In this document: positions 49,482 through 58,919 of the stretch, one piece after another
Layout of the letters: each line of letters opens with the position of its first letter
How positions within the stretch are numbered: the stretch's first letter is position 1
Source of the DNA: Candidatus Nitrosopelagicus sp.
GTDB lineage: Archaea > Thermoproteota > Nitrososphaeria > Nitrososphaerales > Nitrosopumilaceae
NCBI GenBank assembly: GCA_028242535.1
Contig: JAOJYB010000003.1
Location: 42,519-106,518 of the forward strand
Reading direction: 5' to 3'
DNA: 64,000 nt
The notes under the pieces: model-generated
Seen by the model: only the letters and a program-made list of their open reading frames with translations
The model's database searches: none
What the model was told of the DNA's origin: nothing
Position numbers and translations under genes: made by a program

Positions 49482-50796
49482 CGGTAATTACTAGATTTGA
49501 AATACTCTTTTTAACAGATATGTTTTGTTTTCCTTCTCCACTCGAAATTTTAAAACCACTTCTAAAATCTCCTCTTAGACCTTTTGGAATTCCTGACTCA
49601 CCAATATGATTTTTTATTAGATCATTAAGGTATGTTTTGGCATTTTCATACCTTCGAGTTTGTAATGATTGCAGCTTCCCCTCCTTATCGGTCCACATCA
49701 ATTTAGATTTTTTAAAATTAGTTTGAATGAATTTGGTTGAAAAATCACCAGAAAATACATTTGGTCCTATTCTGATTTCATTTTTTGAAATAATTAATGA
49801 TTCTAACAAGAACAATAAACTAGCTTTAGTTTCATTGTATGCTATGGCATCATTTCTAAGAACATTAAATCCCTCATTGGTCATCTGAGATTCAATTGAG
49901 TTAGATGCACGTTTAATTTGTCCATAAATTATGTCATCGCTTCTTTTTTTGTATGTAAAATTTATAATTAACAAGTTTTTTGCAATTTCTCCAGGAGTCT
50001 TTATTCTTGATTTTTCTTTAAAGTATGAAATTGAATTTTTCTTTAAGAAATTTCTAGCAATTAAAATGAAATTTGTAACATTTTGAATTGATATTGCAGC
50101 ACCCAGATTTCTATTCCTGTCTATTGGATCAATTATTACTATTGGAGACTCAAATTTTCTTGGAGACTCCCCAACCATTTCATTATTTTGTAATTTTACA
50201 ATCTTCTTTAAGACATTTTCAAAACTACCCAAATAATAAACTAAAACTTCACAAACATACCCGCTAAATCCTTGTTTTGCAATCTCTGCACCATACATTC
50301 CATTAATTTTCAAAAAACATTTTAGAACTCTGATATCATCCTTCATTAAACCAGTTAATTTTTCACTCATAAATTCTGTATGAAATGTTGATCTATCAGC
50401 TGCACTTTTCCATTCTCCTTTTTTAATATCATAACATGGTACGACATTTACTCCAACACCATTAATGTCTGCTTCAACAAATGGGTGTTCTGAATATCTT
50501 ACATATGGTTTGAATTTCTTTAGCGAATCAAACCCAATTTTTTTACCAATTGTTTCAAATTTTTTTTCAGTTGTTGTTTTTTTGAATTTAACAAAAATAT
50601 CAATATCAATTTTTTCAGGAGTCCAAGTTTCTTTTGCGTATGATCCCCCAAAATGTACTGATACAACTGATTTGTGTTTCTCAGCTTCTCTATTTACTAA
50701 ACTAAAAACCTGATTTGCAATTTTATCCACCTTTTTTCTTTGTATATTATTTGGAATTGCTATTTGTTTTGATTTTTTTATAATATCGCTTTTCAT
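49456..50796 (-). CDS. cca: CCA-adding tRNA nucleotidyltransferase (archaeal class I)
   Basis: Adds the CCA end to tRNAs; needed because neither tRNA in this window encodes CCA. The 446-aa protein has the nucleotidyltransferase motif GGSYAKETWTPEKIDIDIFV (GS...DxD, residues about 48-67) and the RNA-binding tail region. Family-typical length. Overlaps thpR start by 4 nt upstream and the kinase by 26 nt downstream, all leftward, giving an RNA maintenance operon. Confidence 0.93.
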   Translation of the reverse strand: MKSDIIKKSKQIAIPNNIQRKKVDKIANQVFSLVNREAEKHKSVVSVHFGGSYAKETWTPEKIDIDIFVKFKKTTTEKKFETIGKKIGFDSLKKFKPYVRYSEHPFVEADINGVGVNVVPCYDIKKGEWKSAADRSTFHTEFMSEKLTGLMKDDIRVLKCFLKINGMYGAEIAKQGFSGYVCEVLVYYLGSFENVLKKIVKLQNNEMVGESPRKFESPIVIIDPIDRNRNLGAAISIQNVTNFILIARNFLKKNSISYFKEKSRIKTPGEIAKNLLIINFTYKKRSDDIIYGQIKRASNSIESQMTNEGFNVLRNDAIAYNETKASLLFLLESLIISKNEIRIGPNVFSGDFSTKFIQTNFKKSKLMWTDKEGKLQSLQTRRYENAKTYLNDLIKNHIGESGIPKGLRGDFRSGFKISSGEGKQNISVKKSISNLVITDDTVFSAN

Positions 50797-51332
50797 TTTG
50801 CATTAACCTCCAGTAAATCTGAATATTCTGGTCCCTTTGGACTTAAAACACTTCTTTTTACTTTAATTTTGGATATAGTCTGTACACCAAATTCAACAGT
50901 CTCATATTCTTTCATTATAGTTGAAATGTCATTAATCTTCTTTTTTACTCTAAAAACTGTCAAGTGAGGTTTAAATTTTTTCTCCTTTTCAAAACCTAAT
51001 GTTGTTAATTTAATTTCTACTTCGTTTGCTATGGAGATTAGTTTACCTGCACCATTTTCATCAATTCCAATCCAAATTACTCGTGGATTTTTCAAGTTTG
51101 GAAAAACTCCTACACCTTTCAACGATATATCAAAAGAAGAAAATGATATTTTCTCCATGACATCTTTCACTTGATCATACTTGACTTGATCAATTTCCCC
51201 TAAGAATTCTAAAGTAAAATGGATCTGATCAATTTTTGTAGGTTTTGCATCAATCCCAACATTTTTTTGAAATGTTTGGATCTTCTTTAGAATTTCTTCT
51301 TTAGAAATTTCAATCGCTACAAAGACTCTCAT
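50793..51332 (-). CDS. thpR: RNA 2',3'-cyclic phosphodiesterase (LigT/ThpR family)
   Basis: The 179-aa protein has the two HxTx motifs of the 2H phosphoesterase superfamily, QIHFTLEF (residues about 41-48) and PHLTVFRV (about 123-130), which bracket the active site. It opens 2',3'-cyclic phosphates of RNA and can act in tRNA splicing or repair. MRVFVAIEISKEEI start. First gene of the thpR-cca-kinase run; divergent from the kinase at 51398. Confidence 0.92.
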   Translation of the reverse strand: MRVFVAIEISKEEILKKIQTFQKNVGIDAKPTKIDQIHFTLEFLGEIDQVKYDQVKDVMEKISFSSFDISLKGVGVFPNLKNPRVIWIGIDENGAGKLISIANEVEIKLTTLGFEKEKKFKPHLTVFRVKKKINDISTIMKEYETVEFGVQTISKIKVKRSVLSPKGPEYSDLLEVNAK

Positions 51333-51397
51333 GAAAAATAAAACATTAGTAATTATTTATCGCTACCTTCATAGACTAGTCTCCCAAAAATAATCTG

Positions 51398-51949
51398 TTG
51401 TCAAAACTGGTTGTATGTTTAACTGGAATGCCAGGAGCTGGAAAGTCTACAATTGTTTCAAAACTAAAAGAACAAGGATATGAAACCTTTAGTCTTGGTG
51501 ATGGTGTTAGATCTGAAGCTAAAAGACAAAATTTAGAACCTACTGGAGAAAATTTAGGAAAATTGATGTTAGAACTACGTCAAAAAAATGGACCTGGTGC
51601 TATTGCTGAATTAATTAAAGAATCAATACAAAACTCAACTCATGAAATTATAATTATTGATGGTGTTCGTTCCATACATGAAATTAATGTTCTAAAAGAA
51701 ACTGGAAATGTAAAACTTTTGGCAGTAAATGCATCTCCTGATACAAGATTCATATTTTTAAGTGAGCGTAAAAGATCTGATGATCCCCTAACAAGAGAAA
51801 AGTTTGAAGAACGTGATAATCGTGAAATTGGTGTTGGGTTACAAGAAATAATTCAACTTGCTGATGAATCAATTGAAAACAATAATGTAACGATTGATCA
51901 AATGGTAGATTCGGCAATCAAAATTTTTCAGAACTGGACAGAAAAATGA
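51398..51949 (+). CDS. UPF0200-type nucleotide kinase
   Basis: A 183-aa P-loop kinase with TGMPGAGKSTIVSKLKEQGY (Walker A), the LGDGVRSEAKRQNLEPTGEN lid region and a D-G-V-R-S motif. Family UPF0200 (COG0237-like) is related to dephospho-CoA kinase and adenylate-type kinases but the substrate is unassigned. TTG start. Its stop overlaps the ATG of the next gene (4 nt), so the pair is coupled. The UPF0200/UPF0201 pair is a recurrent archaeal arrangement. Confidence 0.85.
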   Translation: MSKLVVCLTGMPGAGKSTIVSKLKEQGYETFSLGDGVRSEAKRQNLEPTGENLGKLMLELRQKNGPGAIAELIKESIQNSTHEIIIIDGVRSIHEINVLKETGNVKLLAVNASPDTRFIFLSERKRSDDPLTREKFEERDNREIGVGLQEIIQLADESIENNNVTIDQMVDSAIKIFQNWTEK

Positions 51950-52329
51950 ATCAAAAAACTACAATTCAAATTTTCTGTGAAATCAATCCTTCTGAAGATT
52001 CTGAAAAAGTAAAACTAGCAGTAAGTAACATTTTTCCTGATATTGAATTAGAAATATCTGATACAGACATTACTGGAAAAACAAACAATCTTGCAATTTT
52101 ATCTCAAATTTTAAAATCAATTCGTGAAAAAAATGTAAAAAAAACATACCAGCGCATACTCAAAAACAATAATGATGGTGAATCCACTTGGTTTTATCTC
52201 AATAAACAGGCTGCATTTGTAAACACTGTATCTTTGTCCAGTGAGGCAAATGAATCATCTTTAGGTCCAATCAAGGTAATTTTACGCTCAAATGATATTG
52301 AACAAGTAATTGATTCCATAACGAATTAG
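51946..52329 (+). CDS. UPF0201 family protein
   Basis: The 127-aa protein starts MNQKTTIQIFCEINPSEDSE, the N-terminal region of the archaeal UPF0201 family (EINPSEDxEKVKxAVxNIFP). Members may bind RNA or nucleotides, but no activity has been assigned. It is 4-nt overlapped with the upstream nucleotide kinase, so the two likely function together. Confidence 0.82.
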   Translation: MNQKTTIQIFCEINPSEDSEKVKLAVSNIFPDIELEISDTDITGKTNNLAILSQILKSIREKNVKKTYQRILKNNNDGESTWFYLNKQAAFVNTVSLSSEANESSLGPIKVILRSNDIEQVIDSITN

Positions 52330-52406
52330 TCAACTAATTATTTCTAGCCATTTTGAGAGCTTTTTTTTAGCTCAGTTATGAAAAATCAATTTTTACAGGA
52401 TTATTC

Positions 52407-52694
52407 ATGAAGATACAGTTAGCAATAATTGGTGCAGTATTGGTGGCAGGAGGAATATTTTTCTTACCTGAAACAATGAGTCAATTTCCTGCTGGTCAGA
52501 TGCTTCTTGATGCATTAATTGAAGATGCTACAAACATTAAGCAATACAATGAACACACAAGCCAAGTAGGTGAAACATTGTATGATGTAGGATTAATAGC
52601 TGGAGATACAGTAACTGATGTTGCAGGTCAAGTCGAAAATACCCTCGATGAGACAGAGATTCCTGAAATTGATTTCTTAAAATTTGAAGATTAA
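52407..52694 (+). CDS. Small exported or membrane-anchored protein
   Basis: The 95-aa protein has an N-terminal hydrophobic helix (MKIQLAIIGAVLVAGGIFFL) followed by an acidic domain with EDATNIKQYNEHTSQVGETL and LDETEIPEIDFLKFED. Likely a periplasmic-side small protein. Its stop is 1 nt from the convergent RNase Z stop. Function unknown. Confidence 0.65.
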   Translation: MKIQLAIIGAVLVAGGIFFLPETMSQFPAGQMLLDALIEDATNIKQYNEHTSQVGETLYDVGLIAGDTVTDVAGQVENTLDETEIPEIDFLKFED

Positions 52695-52695
52695 T

Positions 52696-53592
52696 CTAAA
52701 TCTCAATTTCAAGTAGATCTTTTGCAGCTATAGCTGATTCATGAATCTGTTTTGCTTCATTTAACAAAACTGATTCATCATTATATCTTGCAGAAAAATG
52801 TGTTAAAATGAGATTTTTAACATTTGCATTTTTTGCCAATTCAGCAGCTTCTTTTGCAGTTGAATGATTTGTTTCAATCGCTCTGTCTTTTAGATCATCT
52901 GAAAATGTACAATCAAAACTCAAATAATCGCTATTTTTGAAAAACTCTTCTAATTTTTCAGTAGGACGCGTATCTCCTGAAATTCCAATCTTCTTACCGG
53001 CTCTTTTCTCTCCTGTAACTTGTGATGAATCAATCTTCTTACCCTCTATTTCTATGGAATTTCCATTTTGCAACTCTTGCCATAACTTTCCTTCAGGAAT
53101 TCCTAATTCTTTTGCTTTATCTGGATAAAAAACTCCAGATTTTTCGTTTTCTTCAAAACAATAGGAAAATGCAGGAACCCCGTGTTGTGCTTCACAACAT
53201 CTTATTTGATAATTCTTTTCGTTTACCACATTACCTTCTTCTACGATTGTAATGAAAACTGGAAATGGTAATCCAAAATTTAATACCTTAATGTTTGCTG
53301 TAATGAACTCTTCAATTCCAGCAGGACCATAAATCTCTAAACTCTCAGTCCTTTTTTGTAATGACATTGTTTGAAGAAGACCTAAAATTCCTAAACAATG
53401 ATCTCCATGAAGATGAGTTACAAATATTTTCATTTTTTTATTCCAAGGTAGGCTCGCCTTCAAATATGCAACTTGTGCTCCCTCTCCTGCATCAAACATC
53501 AAGACTTCATTTTCGCGTACAAGACAAATGCATGTTAACGAGCGCTCAACTGTTGGTGCTGCAGCTGATGTTCCAAGATAAACTAATTTCAT
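52696..53592 (-). CDS. rnz: Ribonuclease Z (tRNA 3'-endonuclease)
   Basis: Removes 3' trailers from tRNA precursors, leaving ends for CCA addition. The 298-aa metallo-beta-lactamase fold has the His motif VTHLHGDHCLGILGLL (HxHxDH, residues about 59-74), the GISGDTRP and LSFDCTFSDD segments and the LILTHFSARY motif. TSAAAPTVERSL at the start is characteristic of tRNase Z short form. Leftward upstream of PRPP synthase, 10 nt between genes. Confidence 0.95.
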   Translation of the reverse strand: MKLVYLGTSAAAPTVERSLTCICLVRENEVLMFDAGEGAQVAYLKASLPWNKKMKIFVTHLHGDHCLGILGLLQTMSLQKRTESLEIYGPAGIEEFITANIKVLNFGLPFPVFITIVEEGNVVNEKNYQIRCCEAQHGVPAFSYCFEENEKSGVFYPDKAKELGIPEGKLWQELQNGNSIEIEGKKIDSSQVTGEKRAGKKIGISGDTRPTEKLEEFFKNSDYLSFDCTFSDDLKDRAIETNHSTAKEAAELAKNANVKNLILTHFSARYNDESVLLNEAKQIHESAIAAKDLLEIEI

Positions 53593-53602
53593 AATATTAT
53601 TT

Positions 53603-54478
53603 TCATTTTAATGCATCAGAAATAACTTTTGACACGTCTACCTTCGCAGAATCTCCTGGTATTGTATTTGAGCTGATTATTTGAGACACTCCTGCACTTT
53701 TGATCTTTTTTGCAGCATTATTTACTAATAATGCATGCGTGCATGCAACAAAAACGCGTTTACATTTCTGTCTCTTCAAAAACTGAGTTGCCTTAATGAT
53801 ACTTCCTCCCGTACTTATCATATCATCAACTATGATTAGATCTCTATTTTTTACCACAACTTTTTCAGAAAGAATGTTCACCTTTCCAGTTTTCCTATCT
53901 CTGTGTTTTTTTAATGCAATAAAACCAGTTTTTAAAAGACTGGCAAATTCTTTTGCTCTTTCCTGACCGCCTAAATCAGGAGAAACTACAAGCGGATCTT
54001 TCATTTTCATTTTCTTAAAATACTTGACTAATCCTTCCATTGCAGAAACATTTTCTGATGAGATTTTTAGCTCTTTTAATGCCAGTTTACTGTGAATATC
54101 TACTGTCAGTACTTTTTTTACACCCGATGCTTTGAGTAATTTTCCAACTACGCCAATAGTAATTATTTCTCCATCCAGAAATTCTCTGTCTTGTCTTGCA
54201 TATCCCATGTATGGAATTACAGTATAAATTTTTGAAGAAAATTTTTGAACTTTTGAAACAATACTCAATAATTCTAAAAGATTTGTATCAACTGGTGGAT
54301 AAGTTGATTGAACCACAACCACTATGCTCTTTTTTGGAATGTGATTAATTGTTATTTTACTTTCCCCATCTGGGAATACTTTTCTCTCAGTTTTTACATA
54401 TGGGGCTTTTAATCTTCTAGCGATCCTTTTTGCTAAATCTGATGATGCATCTCCTCCAACTACTGTGAACTTTACCAT
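53603..54478 (-). CDS. prs: Ribose-phosphate pyrophosphokinase
   Basis: Makes PRPP from ribose 5-phosphate and ATP for nucleotide, histidine and NAD synthesis. The 291-aa protein has VVVVQSTYPPVDTNLLELLS, GYARQDREFLDGE (the conserved ATP/catalytic region), VSPDLGGQERAKEFASLL and the PRPP-binding loop VDDMISTGGSIIKA. Same direction as rnz, 10 nt upstream. Nicotinamide adenylyltransferase at 28 uses a downstream product of this pathway. Confidence 0.95.
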   Translation of the reverse strand: MVKFTVVGGDASSDLAKRIARRLKAPYVKTERKVFPDGESKITINHIPKKSIVVVVQSTYPPVDTNLLELLSIVSKVQKFSSKIYTVIPYMGYARQDREFLDGEIITIGVVGKLLKASGVKKVLTVDIHSKLALKELKISSENVSAMEGLVKYFKKMKMKDPLVVSPDLGGQERAKEFASLLKTGFIALKKHRDRKTGKVNILSEKVVVKNRDLIIVDDMISTGGSIIKATQFLKRQKCKRVFVACTHALLVNNAAKKIKSAGVSQIISSNTIPGDSAKVDVSKVISDALK

Positions 54479-54503
54479 TAAATCAACGAATCAAAACGGA
54501 TTC

Positions 54504-55115
54504 TTAAGTTTTCGTAAGATTGTTTTCTAGCCTACCCTCTTTTCTCTTGGCAAGATAGCTAACAACAGCAACTATCACTACTCCAATAATTTCAATTCCA
54601 AGCCAGTCCAAACCAGCAAATTCTATTCTATCTAAAATGAATGGTGAGAATAGCGGGAAAGTTGTACTTGAATTAAATCCAACATCTGCAAGAAATATGT
54701 CAAATGCAATATGTGATAGTACGGCTCCAAATGCTATTGCAGCAATTCTCAGATCCTTTCCTCGAAGAACTATGAAAAAAACTATAGCCACTATAACTGC
54801 AAGTGCCACCGAATGACTCATTCTTGAAACTAATTCTATATCTAAGAATTGAAGTAAATGATCTGCATCTAACAAAATTGCAAAACTTCCTCCAAGTATG
54901 ATGTATCGTATACTTAAAGTTCCTAGTCCAATTATTGCCCCCCAAAAAATGTGCCCAACTACATGTTCAACAGTAATACCACTAACTACCAATGGATTTC
55001 CAATCACAAACGTATGTTCACTAGATGGAAATAACCCTCCAATAATCGAAAATACAAATGAAACTACAGCAAAAATTATTGAATTTTGTAAAATAAATTT
55101 AATGTGATCCCTCAT
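54504..55115 (-). CDS. YdjM/DUF457-like metal-dependent membrane hydrolase
   Basis: A 203-aa membrane protein with about five helices. LDADHLLQFLDIELVSRMSH, then SHIAFDIFLADVGFNSSTTF and FPLFSPF are the family motifs (D-x-D-H, S-H, D). Members are predicted metal-dependent hydrolases; the natural substrate is unknown. It lies leftward upstream of prs, 25 nt apart. The frame 54700-54945 in the ORF track is a shadow. Confidence 0.75.
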   Translation of the reverse strand: MRDHIKFILQNSIIFAVVSFVFSIIGGLFPSSEHTFVIGNPLVVSGITVEHVVGHIFWGAIIGLGTLSIRYIILGGSFAILLDADHLLQFLDIELVSRMSHSVALAVIVAIVFFIVLRGKDLRIAAIAFGAVLSHIAFDIFLADVGFNSSTTFPLFSPFILDRIEFAGLDWLGIEIIGVVIVAVVSYLAKRKEGRLENNLTKT

Positions 55116-55151
55116 TATGTAAAAAGAAATTTCTGAATAAATTAATGATTA

Positions 55152-56894
55152 CTATTCATCTGCAGACTCGCCACGACCCAAATCACCCATGCCGTATTCA
55201 TCCATCACTTCATCACGCTTTGAATCAAGTTGATTAATCTCTTGTTCTTCACGTTTTTCATCACCTTGGTAAACAGTTCGAATTGGCCATGGAATTCTAA
55301 TGTCATATTTCTTAAATTCTTCATACATTATTAGACGCATATCACTTTTTGTCTTGAATTGTGCACCATAATCTCTAACGTAAACCCACATTGAAAAATC
55401 CAAAGAGGAATCATTGAATTTATCAAATCGTACAACTGGTTGTGTTACATCTACGTGAATGTCTTTATCACATCCACAACTTGGTTTATTTTCCTCAACG
55501 TATGGGCATCTATTTTGTCTAACTAGATGTCTTCCTCTTGCATCTTTAGCTTCTACCATTGCACGTTTACCAACTTTAACTAGAATTGATGTGACTTGTC
55601 TTGGATTGTTCAGATATGAAACACCAACACTTACAACTGCAGGAACAAGTTTGATCTCTTTTGTATAATTGATAATTTCTGCACTAACCAGTTGTCGTGT
55701 AGGGATTATTGCAACTGATTCATTCAAGCCATGGCGAATGTATGTTACCCTCGGCGTAATTTTGTGTACATATCCATTGTATCCACTTTGTAATTCTATT
55801 CTATCTCCCTCTTTGACAACCTTATCTTTTCTGATAAGAATATACGAAAAGTAATTTTCTAATGTTTCCTTTAGTGCTAATCCTACACCAAACGCAAGTC
55901 CTCCTGTTGCAGTTGCTAAAACTATCAAATCTACTTCCCACCATGATACTACTCCAACTAGTACTCCAACAAAAATTAAAATTGGTAAAACTTGTTTTGC
56001 AGATTTTGGAACACCTTCTTTTTGTTTACGTGAGTGTCCAGGAGGTTTATTTCCAGAAATTATTGATTCATAACCTGTATTTCTTTTCTGTTCTCTCCAA
56101 ATATCTATAGGATAAATCTCCTCAGGTAATACGCCTGGAAATAATTTCCTTCCAGATATATTATTTCCAGTTATACAAGATTCAAAATATAATTCATATT
56201 TTTTACGTTCAGATTTTTTCCACTTTTCATATGGTTCTTTGCTATTTTTCTCGTAACTTCCAATCGGAGCTCCTCTTGCCGTGCGAAAATTTTCCAAGTA
56301 TAGAACTCCTTCTTCAGTTTGCAAGTAACTATTGAATTCTTCTTCTGTTAGATCATCCGGTTTTTGTTTTGGTGGAATCCATTTGTATAATTTATGAAAT
56401 AAATCATCATCATCATCTGGAAATCCTCTCATTTCTCGCCAAGCTTCAAAATCTTCACGCTCAAGACGTGAACTATCACGTTTTGTTAATGCTATTGGAA
56501 CTAACTGTGAAATTGTATATCCTATCACCAAGATATTCAACGTGTTTAACATTTTTGCAAAAATTTCACTAGGTGCTAGTTCTCCTTCTACTTGCATAAC
56601 CGTTGACTCTTCATCAAATAATTCAAAAACTTGAATGTACATGTTTACAGATGAAATTAAAGCAATTGCCAAGAATGGTAAGATTATTTTTCTTGCAAAT
56701 CTTGCAACGTGTGGTTTTGTATGGTTAAATTTTTGTGTTTTAATCCAAAACGAAAATTTTCTATAAACTACACTGATTATGATAATTCCAATTATTAATC
56801 CAATTACAGCTAGTTGTAAAGAAACCGATGATGCGATCAATTGTGAAACTGTATCAAACTGACCAACTGAAATTTCACTAATTTCTTCTGCCAT
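55152..56894 (-). CDS. MscS-family mechanosensitive ion channel
   Basis: The 580-aa protein has about five transmembrane segments. The pore helix VDLIVLATATGGLAFGVGLA followed by KETLENYFSYILIRKDKVVK is typical of MscS, with the beta-domain RIELQSGYNGYVHKITPRVT. An extended, charged cytoplasmic loop between TM helices (RLEREDFEAWREMRGFPDDD onward, about residues 140-300) is unusual, and a CPYVEENKPSCGCDKD Cys cluster occurs in the C-domain. Opens on membrane tension; osmotic safety valve. The inserted domain might sense ligands. Confidence 0.9.
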   Translation of the reverse strand: MAEEISEISVGQFDTVSQLIASSVSLQLAVIGLIIGIIIISVVYRKFSFWIKTQKFNHTKPHVARFARKIILPFLAIALISSVNMYIQVFELFDEESTVMQVEGELAPSEIFAKMLNTLNILVIGYTISQLVPIALTKRDSSRLEREDFEAWREMRGFPDDDDDLFHKLYKWIPPKQKPDDLTEEEFNSYLQTEEGVLYLENFRTARGAPIGSYEKNSKEPYEKWKKSERKKYELYFESCITGNNISGRKLFPGVLPEEIYPIDIWREQKRNTGYESIISGNKPPGHSRKQKEGVPKSAKQVLPILIFVGVLVGVVSWWEVDLIVLATATGGLAFGVGLALKETLENYFSYILIRKDKVVKEGDRIELQSGYNGYVHKITPRVTYIRHGLNESVAIIPTRQLVSAEIINYTKEIKLVPAVVSVGVSYLNNPRQVTSILVKVGKRAMVEAKDARGRHLVRQNRCPYVEENKPSCGCDKDIHVDVTQPVVRFDKFNDSSLDFSMWVYVRDYGAQFKTKSDMRLIMYEEFKKYDIRIPWPIRTVYQGDEKREEQEINQLDSKRDEVMDEYGMGDLGRGESADE

Positions 56895-57050
56895 CTCTCT
56901 ATTTTTTGAGAATCCTAAACTTAAGTTAGTAGATTTGTCGTCAAGTTTTCAAAAAACTGTCAAATTTTTTTTAAAATCGCCTTTCTAGGCACAATTTCTC
57001 TGTATGACGCAGATCCTAAAGTTTAACAGAGGATTTACCTTAACTTTGTA

Positions 57051-58424
57051 ATGGCACAGACTAATCAACAGGAATCTGTTTGGACAGTGGATTCTTCACC
57101 ATCACTTCAATCAGTTACTCTTGCGAATCTAAGAAAACTTCCACAAATTGAAAATTTCTCAGAAGAGCAAATTTTTGAGATGGAGGTGGTTGGAAATGTT
57201 CTTCCTTTCAAAGCAAACAATTACGTAATTGAGCAATTAATTGATTGGGATAATGTCCCTGGTGACTCGATGTTCAATCTAACATTCCCACAAAAGAACA
57301 TGCTAAAAACAGAACATTATGACATGATGGCCTCTGTTTTGAAAAATGATCCTGATAGAAAACAAATCCAAGAAATGGCAAATAAAATCAGACTGGAATT
57401 AAATCCACATCCTGCAGGTCAAATGGAACTAAATGTCCCAATGCTAAAAGATGGAACGAAACTTTTCGGAATGCAGCACAAATACAAAGAAACTACTCTC
57501 TTTTTCCCTAGTCAAGGACAAACATGTCATGCATACTGCAGCTTCTGTTTTAGATGGCCACAATTCGTTGGTATGGATGAAATGAAATTTGCTATGAAAG
57601 AAGGCGATGATTTGGCACAATATGTAAGAGAACATCCTGAAATTTCTGATATTTTGTTTACTGGAGGAGATCCAATGATTATGAAAGCAAGTTTGTTTGC
57701 CACATATATTGATAAAATATTAGATGCTAACTTGCCAAATCTTAAAACAATTAGAATTGGAACAAAGGCCCTATCTTACTGGCCATACAAATTTACCTCA
57801 GACAGTGATTCTGAAGAAACACTTGAAACATTTAGACGAATAAAATCAAAAGGAATCCACGTAGCACTTATGGGTCACTTTAATCATTTAACAGAACTAA
57901 AAACTGATTCAGTCAAACTTGCAATTGAAAAGGTTCGTGAAACTGGTGTACAAATTAGAACTCAATCTCCACTTCTAACTAACATTAATGACGATGCAGA
58001 CATGTGGGCTCAGATGTGGCAAAAACAAGTTGAACTTGGTTGTATTCCATACTACATGTTTGTTGTACGAGATACTGGTGCACAACATTACTTTGGTGTT
58101 TCTTTAGTAAAAGCACATGAAATTTTCCAACAAGCAATTCAAAAAGTAAGTGGTTTGGCAAGAACAGTTAGAGGTCCAAGCATGTCAGCCACCCCTGGAA
58201 AGGTTCAGGTTGATGGTGTTGCTGAAATTAATGGAACTAAAGTTATTGTATTGAGAATGCTTCAGGGAAGAAATCCAGAGTGGGTAAATCGTCCATTCTT
58301 TGCAAAATATGATGAAAATGCAATCTGGCTTGATGATTTGAAACCTGCATTTGAAGACAAGTTCTTTTTTGAAGATGAATTAAAGCAAATTAAAGAACAA
58401 AAAATGAAAAACATGAATAGTTAA
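57051..58424 (+). CDS. KamA-family radical SAM protein (lysine 2,3-aminomutase-like)
   Basis: The 457-aa protein has the radical SAM motif CHAYCSFCFRWPQF (CxxxCxxC), a [4Fe-4S]/SAM site, then LFTGGDPMIMKASLFATYID, the GGDP SAM-binding segment. Lysine 2,3-aminomutases also use PLP; the PLP-Lys region may be the KTIRIGTKALSYWPYKF segment, though I cannot fix the Lys. Could make beta-lysine for N-acetyl-beta-lysine osmolyte in archaea, but glutamate 2,3-aminomutase is equally possible. Followed by two small genes and a hemerythrin gene. Confidence 0.8.
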   Translation: MAQTNQQESVWTVDSSPSLQSVTLANLRKLPQIENFSEEQIFEMEVVGNVLPFKANNYVIEQLIDWDNVPGDSMFNLTFPQKNMLKTEHYDMMASVLKNDPDRKQIQEMANKIRLELNPHPAGQMELNVPMLKDGTKLFGMQHKYKETTLFFPSQGQTCHAYCSFCFRWPQFVGMDEMKFAMKEGDDLAQYVREHPEISDILFTGGDPMIMKASLFATYIDKILDANLPNLKTIRIGTKALSYWPYKFTSDSDSEETLETFRRIKSKGIHVALMGHFNHLTELKTDSVKLAIEKVRETGVQIRTQSPLLTNINDDADMWAQMWQKQVELGCIPYYMFVVRDTGAQHYFGVSLVKAHEIFQQAIQKVSGLARTVRGPSMSATPGKVQVDGVAEINGTKVIVLRMLQGRNPEWVNRPFFAKYDENAIWLDDLKPAFEDKFFFEDELKQIKEQKMKNMNS

Positions 58425-58450
58425 AATATGGATTTTATTGGTGATATGAT

Positions 58451-58783
58451 ATGAGAAAAGAATTTGTTGTTATGAGAATTGATGCAGCACCGGATGGTTC
58501 TCCATACGTTCTAGTTACTCTATCTCTAGCAAAAGACATGGCAGAGGGAAATCAACCTCCAAATCCATCTACGACAAATGTAATGGGATTTTCCAATATG
58601 GATGACATGATGAAAAATCTTAACAAAATGATAGCAGGTGGTGGAATGCCAGGTATGATGGGTGGCGCAGCACCAGGAACAACTTCTATCAAACTAGAGA
58701 TGCATGAATACAAACAACTTGCATTATCTGTAGGAGATAAAGTAAGCCTGGATATCTCAAAAGTAGAATCTCTAGGCGTATAG
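58451..58783 (+). CDS. Small protein with Met/Gly-rich loop
   Basis: The 110-aa protein has beta-strands around EFVVMRIDAAPDGSPYVLVT and SIKLEMHEYKQLALSVGDKV, joined by NMDDMMKNLNKMIAGGGMPG, a MIAGGGMPGMMGGAAPG loop similar in composition to the thermosome's Gly-Met tail. Predicted SpoVT-like or OB fold with a disordered loop. 26 nt downstream of KamA; function unknown. Confidence 0.65.
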   Translation: MRKEFVVMRIDAAPDGSPYVLVTLSLAKDMAEGNQPPNPSTTNVMGFSNMDDMMKNLNKMIAGGGMPGMMGGAAPGTTSIKLEMHEYKQLALSVGDKVSLDISKVESLGV

Positions 58784-58817
58784 ATCTCTTTAAAAATCTA
58801 AAATTTCTATTATCTTC

Positions 58818-58916
58818 ATGGGCGATAAATCCGACGAAATGGTTCAAAATTTAAAAATGGAATTAGATATTTACAAAGAAAAAATAAGATCCCTTTTCTC
58901 GAAATCAAAAAAGTAG
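58818..58916 (+). CDS. 32-aa helical mini-protein
   Basis: Not in the ORF track. MGDKSDEMVQNLKMELDIYK then EKIRSLFSKSKK, a single amphipathic helix with basic tail. It lies between the Met/Gly-rich protein and hemerythrin on the same strand, 3 nt before hemerythrin's ATG. Length is close to chance, but the position in the operon supports it. Confidence 0.4.
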   Translation: MGDKSDEMVQNLKMELDIYKEKIRSLFSKSKK

Positions 58917-58919
58917 AAT

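Noticed and set aside
52330-52406. Hairpin GAGCT-N-AGCTC as a regulatory element or terminator
   Set aside because: The 5-bp stem around an oligo-T loop is weak and common in AT-rich DNA.
53022-53252. Plus-strand frames over rnz such as 52937-53128 and 53022-53252
   Set aside because: Overlap a strong RNase Z gene with conserved motifs; no support of their own.
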